Shown in pieces: positions 15,838-22,290 of a DNA stretch of 36,589 nucleotides (positions are counted from its first letter, which is position 1; each line of letters begins with the position of its first letter). The notes beneath the pieces are model-generated. The model was not told where the DNA came from. It saw nothing but the letters and a program-made list of their open reading frames with translations, and ran no database searches. The stretch covers positions 1 through 36,589 of the forward strand of contig CAZGKX010000022.1 in NCBI GenBank assembly GCA_964525945.1, given 5' to 3'. The translations under genes and the position numbers were made by a program. This stretch comes from CAZGKX01 sp964525945. Its GTDB lineage: Bacteria; Pseudomonadota; Gammaproteobacteria; Legionellales; Legionellaceae.

Positions 15838-17250
15838 ATGGATATTAATCAGATTAAAGTACTCGCGGCACAAGGTGAATCACAACAGATTGAGTATAAA
15901 AAATCCACTGCAAATTTGAAAGATGTATTACAAACTATCTGTGCTTTTTTAAACGGTGATGGAGGGAGTGTTTTAATTGGCGTTGAAGATAATGGCAATT
16001 TAGTTGGTCAAGAAGTTTCTGATAAAACCAAACGCGAAATTGGTATTGAAATTGCAAAAATAGCGCCTTACTCAAATTCTTCTGTTGAAATTTTTTATGT
16101 CCAATTTTCAGAGATTAAACAAATTATCGTCTTTCACGTGACAACTGATAGTACAAAGAGACCTTATACTTACAATGGACGCGCATACATCCGTGTCCAA
16201 TCAGATACACTCCTAATGCCACCTGAACATTATCAGCATTTAACCTTGAGTAATACTCAATTTAAAGACCAATGGGAAGATGAACCACTCTCACATGTAA
16301 CTCTGAATAATCTTGATATAGAAGAGATTATTTCTACCATAAAAGAAGGTGTGCTTAATGGACGCATCCCTGAGGGATATGAAACCAAAGATCCAGAAAA
16401 GGCGTTAAAACACCTTGGTTTACTTCAAAATAATCAAATTACTCGAGCAGCTCTCATATTATTTGGAAAATCGCCAGAAATTATATTTCCTCAGTGTATT
16501 TTACGGCTTGCTCGTTTTAGAGGAACTGATAAATCTGAATTTATTGATAATAAACAGATCCATGGAAATGTATTCAAATTAATTCGCTCGGCTTTATCCT
16601 TCGCGAATATGCACCTCCCAATTGCTAGTACATTTTCAAAGACGTCAATTAAGCGAGAGGATAAACCGCTATTTCCTATTTCTATTTTACGAGAGGCAAT
16701 AACAAACGCATTGTGTCATCGGGAGTACAACTATACCGGTGGTAGCGTCAGTTTTGCAATTTATGATGATCGGATTGAAATATGGAGCTATGGCTTACTA
16801 CCACCAGGATTATCGATAGATGATCTTGGTGAGTTAAATCAATCAATTCCTCGTAATCGAAGAATTGCTAATGTTCTTTATTATCATAAGTTGTTTGAGT
16901 CATGGGGGCGGGGAATTCGGTTGATTATTGATGGATGCGTTGCAGCGGGTCATCCGCTGCCTGTTTACTCTATTAATTCGGGCGGACTTCTTCTGACAAT
17001 GCCAACAGCATTGACAACAGAAGCGGATATCTCTAAAAAAATGGATTGTAAAGACCTTACTGTTCGTCAACAAGAAATAATTATATTACTAAAGAAAACA
17101 TCTGGTTTATCTACAACAGAATTACATAGCCAACTATCTTCACCACCTACAGAGCGATGGCTCAGAGATGAACTTAATAAATTGAAAGCTAACGGTTATA
17201 TTAGTTCAATAGGAAGCACAACAACCAAAAAATGGTACGTTAAGGAATAA
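15838..17250 (+). CDS. Schlafen-like AlbA_2 ATP-binding regulator-type protein
   Basis: A 470-residue protein; the ATG at 15838 follows a weak TAGG and is preferred because the domain begins at once. Residues about 5-125 form an AlbA_2 (Schlafen-like) domain with ESQQIEYKKS and CAFLNGDGGSVLIGVEDNG. A middle region ending in REAITNALCHREYNYTGGSVSFAIYDDRIEIWSYG and PRNRRIAN is the HATPase_c_4 domain, and the last 60 residues look like a winged helix (LTVRQQEIIILLKKTSGLSTTEL). These proteins are common on mobile islands and are often called transcriptional regulators; some AlbA_2 proteins act in defence. No partner gene is obvious beside it. Confidence 0.88.
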   Translation: MDINQIKVLAAQGESQQIEYKKSTANLKDVLQTICAFLNGDGGSVLIGVEDNGNLVGQEVSDKTKREIGIEIAKIAPYSNSSVEIFYVQFSEIKQIIVFHVTTDSTKRPYTYNGRAYIRVQSDTLLMPPEHYQHLTLSNTQFKDQWEDEPLSHVTLNNLDIEEIISTIKEGVLNGRIPEGYETKDPEKALKHLGLLQNNQITRAALILFGKSPEIIFPQCILRLARFRGTDKSEFIDNKQIHGNVFKLIRSALSFANMHLPIASTFSKTSIKREDKPLFPISILREAITNALCHREYNYTGGSVSFAIYDDRIEIWSYGLLPPGLSIDDLGELNQSIPRNRRIANVLYYHKLFESWGRGIRLIIDGCVAAGHPLPVYSINSGGLLLTMPTALTTEADISKKMDCKDLTVRQQEIIILLKKTSGLSTTELHSQLSSPPTERWLRDELNKLKANGYISSIGSTTTKKWYVKE

Positions 17251-17260
17251 CGAGTTAGCT

Positions 17261-17300
17261 TCGGAAGTCTTCGGAAGTCTTCGGAAGTCTTCGGAAGTCT
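17261..17300 (+). repeat. Tandem repeat, 4 x 10 bases
   Basis: The unit TCGGAAGTCT is repeated four times without change, just after the AlbA_2 gene stop and about 80 bases before the second exporter. The 10-base period is close to one DNA turn and the copy number may vary by slippage. Confidence 0.97.
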
Positions 17301-17349
17301 GCATTTATCAATTTGCCCTGCATCCCGATAAAACCATCAAAAAATGACT

Positions 17350-17374
17350 GTGGTGTTTGACAAATATAAGGCCG
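17350..17374 (+). repeat. 25-base scar of the dehydratase gene (matches 10332-10356)
   Basis: These 25 bases are identical to 10332-10356, inside the dehydratase gene on the opposite coding strand. They are followed without a gap by the sequence that starts at 10788. The second exporter locus is thus a copy of the first with 431 bases (10357-10787) removed. The scar also supplies an AAGG about 10 bases before the exporter ATG, replacing the original GAGGA. Confidence 0.93.
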
Positions 17375-19042
17375 TAACTCTATGAAACACAAACCCCAAA
17401 CATTATCGAGCTATATCTTTAACTTATCAATGCGCTACAAAACACTTGTTGTTATGTTTGCTATAGTTGGTTTGATATGGGCGATGACCAACACACTGAT
17501 GCCATATGGGTTAAAACTTATCATTGATAAAGCAGTTGGGCCCGATGGTGTGGGAACTAATTTTTTTGAAATTATTCAGCCTTATATTCTTTTTTATTTA
17601 CTGGTGTGGATTATTCTATGTCTAGATATGCGTTTATTAGACTGGATTAAGCTAAAACTATTCCCCAGCATGCGAGAAGATGTGATGTCCGACAATTTCG
17701 CCTATTTAAATCAACATTCTTATCACTATTTTCAAAATAACTTTGCTGGAAGCTTGATTAATAAAATAGTCGACTTACAAGGTGGTGTTGTCGATATTCT
17801 AACAATTATAGATGATTGCTATGCACAAATACTTGGCCTCATTATCGCAGCCATGACCTTACTTATAGTGCACCCACTTTTTGCATTACTTTTATTAGGT
17901 TGGGTAACCACATTTTTATTGATTGCTTTTTATTTTTTAAAACCAATTAAAAACTTATCCCTTTTATTTGCGGAGGCCCGTAGCTCGCTCGTTGGTAAGA
18001 TGGTGGATAGCATTTCTAACATTATTAATATTCGTTTATTTGCCAAAAATCAGTATGAAAATGAATACATTAAAAAAACCATTACAGATACGATTCAAAA
18101 AGACCGAAATATGTTGTCCAAGATTATAAAAATGCGACTATTATTGGATTTAAGCCTTATTATTTTTCTGGGCTGTAATCTTTTCTTATTAGCAAAAATG
18201 TATAGTCAACACTTGGTCACGGTGGGTGATTTTAGTTTTATAATCTCCCTTTCTATGGGTATATTTTTCAATCTTTTTTTTCTCACAGGCCAATTCGTCA
18301 ATTTTTCCGAACAGGTTGGAAAATGCAACCAGGCCTTATCTATCTTAAATGTTGCTCATGATATTATCGATCAAGAGCATGCGCATCCTCTAATCATTAC
18401 AGAGGGAAAAATTGAGTTTAAAGATGTAAGTTTTCATTATAAAGAAGGCGCAAAACTGTTTAAGAACAAAAGTATTGAAATTCATCCAGGTGAAAAAATT
18501 GGGCTAGTAGGTTTTTCGGGAAGCGGTAAAAGCACTTTTGTTAATTTGATATTACGATTATTTGAAGTGGAAAAGGGCGAAATTACCATTGATAATCAAA
18601 ATATCAACCGAGTGACGCAAAGTTCGTTACGTGAAAACATTGCCCTTATCCCTCAAGATATTTCATTGTTTCATCGTAGCCTAATGGATAACATTCGCTA
18701 TGGACATAGCGCAGCAACAGATGAAGAAGTCATTGAAGCCTCCAAAAAAGCGCATTGCGACGAATTTATTTGTAAATTACAGGATGGCTACCAATCTTTG
18801 GTTGGAGAGCGGGGTATTAAACTATCAGGCGGTCAACGCCAACGGATAGCTATTGCCAGAGCTATTTTAAAAAACGCGCCTATTCTTATATTGGATGAAG
18901 CAACCAGCGCGCTTGATTCTGTAACAGAAAAATATATTCAAGACGCCTTGCATTATTTAATGCAAGGCAAAACTACCATTGTTATTGCCCATCGATTATC
19001 AACCTTGTCTGAAATGGACAGAATTTTAGTATTTGATAATGG
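17375..19042 (+). repeat. Direct repeat, copy B (1668 bases, matches 10788-12455)
   Basis: Appears identical by eye to 10788-12455 over its whole length. The first difference is C in copy A (12456) against T here (19043), a silent change; more follow in the last 30 codons. Confidence 0.9.
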
Positions 19043-19142
19043 TACAATTATTGAAGATGGTACTCATGAGCAATTAATTAAACTTAACGGACATTATACC
19101 AAATTGTGGCATATGCAAGCAGGTTTTTTTTTGCCGGAGTAA
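17382..19142 (+). CDS. ABC exporter, fused membrane and ATPase domains (copy 2)
   Basis: A 586-residue exporter with the same domains and motifs as copy 1; the products differ only at one Ala/Thr (HYAK against HYTK) and one Gly/Phe in the last dozen residues. The end of the gene is reworked: copy 1 has GGCCGGCGGC while this copy has AAGCAGG followed by a run of T. The 5' region is new, with the copy-1 ribosome site lost and a weaker AAGG in its place. The gene sits between an AlbA_2 gene and a MerR regulator and has no GNAT behind it. It appears functional, but dosage or regulation may differ. Confidence 0.93.
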   Translation: MKHKPQTLSSYIFNLSMRYKTLVVMFAIVGLIWAMTNTLMPYGLKLIIDKAVGPDGVGTNFFEIIQPYILFYLLVWIILCLDMRLLDWIKLKLFPSMREDVMSDNFAYLNQHSYHYFQNNFAGSLINKIVDLQGGVVDILTIIDDCYAQILGLIIAAMTLLIVHPLFALLLLGWVTTFLLIAFYFLKPIKNLSLLFAEARSSLVGKMVDSISNIINIRLFAKNQYENEYIKKTITDTIQKDRNMLSKIIKMRLLLDLSLIIFLGCNLFLLAKMYSQHLVTVGDFSFIISLSMGIFFNLFFLTGQFVNFSEQVGKCNQALSILNVAHDIIDQEHAHPLIITEGKIEFKDVSFHYKEGAKLFKNKSIEIHPGEKIGLVGFSGSGKSTFVNLILRLFEVEKGEITIDNQNINRVTQSSLRENIALIPQDISLFHRSLMDNIRYGHSAATDEEVIEASKKAHCDEFICKLQDGYQSLVGERGIKLSGGQRQRIAIARAILKNAPILILDEATSALDSVTEKYIQDALHYLMQGKTTIVIAHRLSTLSEMDRILVFDNGTIIEDGTHEQLIKLNGHYTKLWHMQAGFFLPE

Positions 19143-19274
19143 ACCAGTCGAACAGTCCTATGAAGCTAAAATTTAAGCCTTTAACAATTGATAATTGAGT
19201 GCTGCTTTATCATTGGTTTCAGAAACCATAGAGCATGGCGACGCTCTATGTGGTCAAAAAAAACTAGCGCACTA

Positions 19275-19305
19275 TTGACCTTGACGTTACGTTAACGTTT
19301 ATCGT
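19275..19305 (+). promoter_or_regulatory. MerR-type promoter with 19-base spacer and dyad operator
   Basis: A TTGACC (19275-19280) and a TATCGT (19300-19305) are separated by 19 bases, the over-long spacer typical of MerR-activated promoters. The spacer holds the perfect palindrome ACGTTAACGT (19289-19298) and the dyad ACGTT-5-AACGT (19284-19298). It lies 26 bases before the merR-type gene, so autoregulation is likely. Confidence 0.75.
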
Positions 19306-19331
19306 GTGTTTGTCAGTTAGAGGAGAGCAAA

Positions 19332-20093
19332 ATGGCATACACGATTACTCAATTGGCTAAGCTTTCAGGGGTCAGTACACGCACCCTGCGATTCTATGAT
19401 GAAATTGCTTTGTTAAAGCCAGCTTACTATGGTGACAATCAATATCGTTATTATAAAGAAGAGCAGCTGCTCATGTTGCAGCAAATTTTATTTTTTCGTG
19501 AACTTGGTTTTCCTCTAAATGATATCCAACGAATTATGAGCAGTGGTGATTTCGATAAAATTGAATCATTAAAAACGCATAAATCCGTTTTGCAAGCTAA
19601 TCTTGAACGAACGTCAACGCTTATCACGACAATTGATAAAACCATTTCACATTTAAGAGGAAAAATAATTATGCGTGACGCAGAAATGTATGATGGCTTC
19701 GATCCCATCAAACAACAAGAGCACGAGAAATACATGCTTGATGCGGGTGTTATCTCACAAAAACAAATCGACGCTAGTTGGCAGCGTGTTTCTCATTGGA
19801 AAAAACCAAATTGGGAGCAATTTAAAAATGCAGGTGAAACGCTTAATTTAGAGCTTGCCAATGCATTAAAACAAGGATTTAAGTCAGACTCTGATAAGGT
19901 ACAAACATTAATCCAAGATCATTATAATTGGGTTAATAATTTTTGGACCCCCACTCGAGAAACGTATTTAAGTCTAGGCCAGATGTATCTTGACCACCCA
20001 GACTATCGTACGTTTTACAATCGATATCATCCTGATTTGGTTGAGTTTTTGGTGAACGCAATGGCTATTTTTGCAAAACAAAAACTATCGTAA
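19332..20093 (+). CDS. MerR-family regulator with TipAS domain
   Basis: A 253-residue activator. Residues 1-70 are the MerR winged helix (YTITQLAKLSGVSTRTLRFYDEIALLKPA), followed by a coiled-coil helix to about 115, and a C-terminal TipAS domain from about 130 with EHEKYMLDAG and YLDHPDYRTFYNRYHPDLVEFL. In Streptomyces TipA the TipAS domain traps thiopeptide antibiotics; relatives in Gram-negative bacteria bind other bulky or multidrug ligands. AGAGGAG precedes the ATG and a MerR-type promoter lies just upstream. The hydrolase gene starts 17 bases after its stop, so the two form an operon. Confidence 0.92.
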   Translation: MAYTITQLAKLSGVSTRTLRFYDEIALLKPAYYGDNQYRYYKEEQLLMLQQILFFRELGFPLNDIQRIMSSGDFDKIESLKTHKSVLQANLERTSTLITTIDKTISHLRGKIIMRDAEMYDGFDPIKQQEHEKYMLDAGVISQKQIDASWQRVSHWKKPNWEQFKNAGETLNLELANALKQGFKSDSDKVQTLIQDHYNWVNNFWTPTRETYLSLGQMYLDHPDYRTFYNRYHPDLVEFLVNAMAIFAKQKLS

Positions 20094-20110
20094 GTTTACG
20101 AGGTAAAATT

Positions 20111-21034
20111 ATGAAAAAGTTCATTCAAACTTTAAATGCATCGTTTAAGCTCAAGGATGGTCGATTACTAGGTTATTCAGAATCGGGAGATCCACATGGA
20201 TTTCCCATATTCTATTTTCATGGCTTCCCTGGATCACGCTTACAAGCTACTGATTTTCATGAAATAGCTCACACTAAACATTGCCATCTGATTGGCATCG
20301 ATCGACCAGGCATGGGTTTATCATCACCTAATAAACAGCACACACTATTATCATGGACAAATGATATAAGAGAATTTTCCGATCATTTGAAAATAGATAA
20401 ATTCTCAATTATTGCTCATTCAGGAGGGCTACCTTTTGCGCTGGCTTGTGCGCATTGCATACCTGAACGGATATCTCATGTAGCACTTGTCTCAGGAATG
20501 CCACCCACAACCATGCCAGAGGCTAATATTGGCATGCCACTTGGTCTTCGTATCGTTAATTTTTTGGCTAGAAATGTGCCAGGTGTTTCCTCGCTTCTCA
20601 TGCAAATGCAACGAAAAATTTTATTAAAACCAGCGTTTTTCAAAAAAGTTCTCCAACAAATACCAGAACCCGATCGCGTCATTTGTCAGGATTCGACTCA
20701 AATGAGTAAAATGATTCTGGCATTACAAGAAGCGTTTAAACAGGGCGTGGAGGGTGCCGCTTATGAGTTTAGACTCATTTTAAAAGAGTGGGGATTTAAC
20801 ATGGAAAACATTCATACCCCCATCAGCATTTGGCAAGGAAAATTAGACAAGCAAGTGCTTGTATCTCATGCAGAGATTTATAAACGGAAGCTACCTAATG
20901 CAACACTGCATTTGTTTGACAACGAAGCGCATGTTTCGACACTATACAATCATATGGAGGGAATCATTGATTCTGTCAGAGATGAATGGAGGGTCAACAA
21001 TGAGCTGGATGTTCAGTGGATGATTGAAAAATAG
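20111..21034 (+). CDS. Alpha/beta hydrolase
   Basis: A 307-residue hydrolase of the alpha/beta fold. The oxyanion motif is YFHGFPGSRLQ near residue 40, the nucleophile is Ser in IIAHSGGLPFAL near residue 103, the acid is probably the Asp in GKLDKQV near 262, and the histidine is in NEAHVSTL near 285. No signal peptide is visible, so it is cytoplasmic. It is co-transcribed with the TipAS-type MerR regulator, which suggests that it modifies or breaks down a compound that the regulator senses. The nucleophile elbow is A-H-S-G-G, slightly away from the common G-x-S-x-G. Confidence 0.87.
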   Translation: MKKFIQTLNASFKLKDGRLLGYSESGDPHGFPIFYFHGFPGSRLQATDFHEIAHTKHCHLIGIDRPGMGLSSPNKQHTLLSWTNDIREFSDHLKIDKFSIIAHSGGLPFALACAHCIPERISHVALVSGMPPTTMPEANIGMPLGLRIVNFLARNVPGVSSLLMQMQRKILLKPAFFKKVLQQIPEPDRVICQDSTQMSKMILALQEAFKQGVEGAAYEFRLILKEWGFNMENIHTPISIWQGKLDKQVLVSHAEIYKRKLPNATLHLFDNEAHVSTLYNHMEGIIDSVRDEWRVNNELDVQWMIEK

Positions 21035-21115
21035 AGACCGTCAATAAAATGGTAAATTAATATCTAATTGTCCACAATTGTATCATAGTGAGTTTTCTTT
21101 AAAGGATACATCATT

Positions 21116-21282
21116 ATGGCTGTTACTCGCCAAGACATTGCTGACAAATTACGTGAGCAAGTAAAATTTAATTTTGATAGCTCATTAGATTTAGTTCGGG
21201 AGCAAAGGTCAAAAGTGATTTACGCGATGAGATTGATGGGAACTTAGAGAGTGTAATTGATGCATTTGAAAACTCACAAAAC
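21116..21282 (+). pseudogene. Truncated, frameshifted small gene of unknown family
   Basis: From ATG 21116 (AAAGGA upstream) a 43-codon frame reads MAVTRQDIADKLREQVKF and stops at 21247. In the +1 frame, from about 21205, a coding-looking stretch SDLRDEIDGNLESVIDAFEN continues to about 21282. Together they suggest a coiled-coil-like protein broken by a frameshift and cut off by the gene that approaches from the other strand. I do not recognise the family. Confidence 0.4.
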
Positions 21283-21541
21283 CAATCGGTGAATTGTCTT
21301 TACCGTAACCGAGATCATTTATGATTGAACAAGGTAAATTTGGATCAGTAAGTCTTGTAAAACCTCCTGATTTTAATGGTAAAAATTGACTAATATGATC
21401 TCCGACGAGTTCGCCATAAGGAATATCAACACCATACAGCGCACAATCATCACCTGGATTAATATCCTCAACAATTTGAAAAAATTCAAAATTAATTTGT
21501 TTAACTTCATTCCAATATTTTTTTTTACAAGCAACTTCCAT
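21209..21541 (-). pseudogene. N-terminal part of an unknown protein, probably truncated
   Basis: ATG 21541 has GGAAG in front at good spacing. The first 80-85 residues look coding: WNEVKQINFEFFQIVEDINPGDD, then YGVDIPYGELVGDHISQFLPL and NDLGYGKDNSPIGF. After that the frame runs across the remnant on the plus strand and ends in His/Ser-rich sequence with no coding character, so the true gene probably breaks near 21283. I do not recognise the family. The two remnants meet tail to tail, as after a deletion that joined two genes. Confidence 0.45.
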
Positions 21542-21727
21542 TGTGTGACTTCCATGTCCAAATTATTCAAAATTATTATACTAAAATTTTCATTTTATTA
21601 TAGCCACGAAATTTAATAATGTAACTATTTCATGAGGCATGTTGTAATTTATTTGCCTGCGACACGTTTGATACGAAACTATCGTGTTTTGCAATTAACA
21701 AATTTATTAAACATTTAAGGACTCTCT

Positions 21728-22009
21728 ATGGAAAATACATTAGCCTTTGTTGATTCTTGTGTAAAGTTAGAATTTTCTGGCGATAAATATACACAAAAAA
21801 TAATGCTGGATATTTTAACAAAACACACGCAGATGGACCTTAGTTACCTGGCATTAATCTTAAATTCTACGGTAAACCAACTAAATAATATTTATAATGG
21901 TAACGATTTTCTCGACGACGCAAAAGCCCTCGATCTAGCACATATTTTCTTAATTTTTTTGGGTCAAAATTTTTTTCGAAAATCCATATTAATTCGAACA
22001 TTTTTATAA
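21728..22009 (+). CDS. Small unknown protein, 93 residues
   Basis: AGGACTC lies just before the ATG at 21728 and the frame runs to a TAA at 22007. The sequence is helical: QKIMLDILTKHTQMDLSYLALILN, then NQLNNIYNGNDFLDDAKALDLAHIFLIFLG. The middle looks like a short helix-turn-helix or adaptor fold (MDLSYLALILNSTVNQLNNIY), but there is no clear family match. The last four codons and the stop form part of a 51-base perfect inverted repeat, so the end of this protein is constrained by the hairpin. It is the last gene before the housekeeping block. Confidence 0.6.
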   Translation: MENTLAFVDSCVKLEFSGDKYTQKIMLDILTKHTQMDLSYLALILNSTVNQLNNIYNGNDFLDDAKALDLAHIFLIFLGQNFFRKSILIRTFL

Positions 22010-22049
22010 CAGTATTGGCTCAAAATGAGCCAATACTGTTATAAAAATG
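21999..22049 (+). terminator. Long perfect inverted repeat, likely bidirectional terminator
   Basis: Two 24-base arms (21999-22022 and 22026-22049) are perfect inverse copies around a 3-base AAA loop. The GC-rich core is CAGTATTGGCTCA and its complement; the outer part is A/T-rich, so each strand ends in a U-run. The stop codon of the 93-residue gene lies inside the left arm. It serves that gene; fusA, which converges, has its own terminator at 22250-22276. Confidence 0.85.
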
Positions 22050-22150
22050 TAAAAAAAATACAACCATTCTGGTTTTGAAAAGATGGACGTAATTTTATGA
22101 ATATAATAAAAGGCGTACTCTTGTGGATTTATTTTAATTAATGCCTATTT

Positions 22151-22168
22151 GTTGGGCCAAGGCCCAAC
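22151..22168. repeat. Palindrome GTTGGGCC-AA-GGCCCAAC
   Basis: Perfect 8-base arms around AA, followed by CTACA. Palindromes of this GTTGGGCC kind are often dispersed in gammaproteobacterial intergenic DNA, so this is probably a family member rather than a local signal. It lies in the gap between two convergent genes. Confidence 0.6.
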
Positions 22169-22249
22169 CTACACATCAATTTAGAATTAAAGCACTATAG
22201 CAAGAACCCCGCCATCTTTCGAAAGGTTTCATTGAGTAGCAATTTAAAA

Positions 22250-22276
22250 GGCTAAGCTCACGATGTGAGCCAAGCC
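22250..22276 (-). terminator. Rho-independent terminator of fusA
   Basis: On the minus strand the hairpin GGCT-TG-GCTCAC / GTGAGC-TT-AGCC with a 3-base loop is followed by TTTT (22249-22246). It starts 15 bases past the fusA stop. Confidence 0.8.
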
Positions 22277-22290
22277 CTTGGTGTAATTAC

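Noticed and set aside
17261..17300. CRISPR array
   Set aside because: The four units are only 10 bases long and have no spacers between them; no cas genes are present.
19194..19262. Inverted repeats TGGTTTC-A-GAAACCA and CATAGAGC ... GCTCTATG as terminator of exporter copy 2
   Set aside because: The run after the stem is A, not T, on the plus strand; and on the minus strand the T-run comes before the stem. Left as small palindromes without a call.
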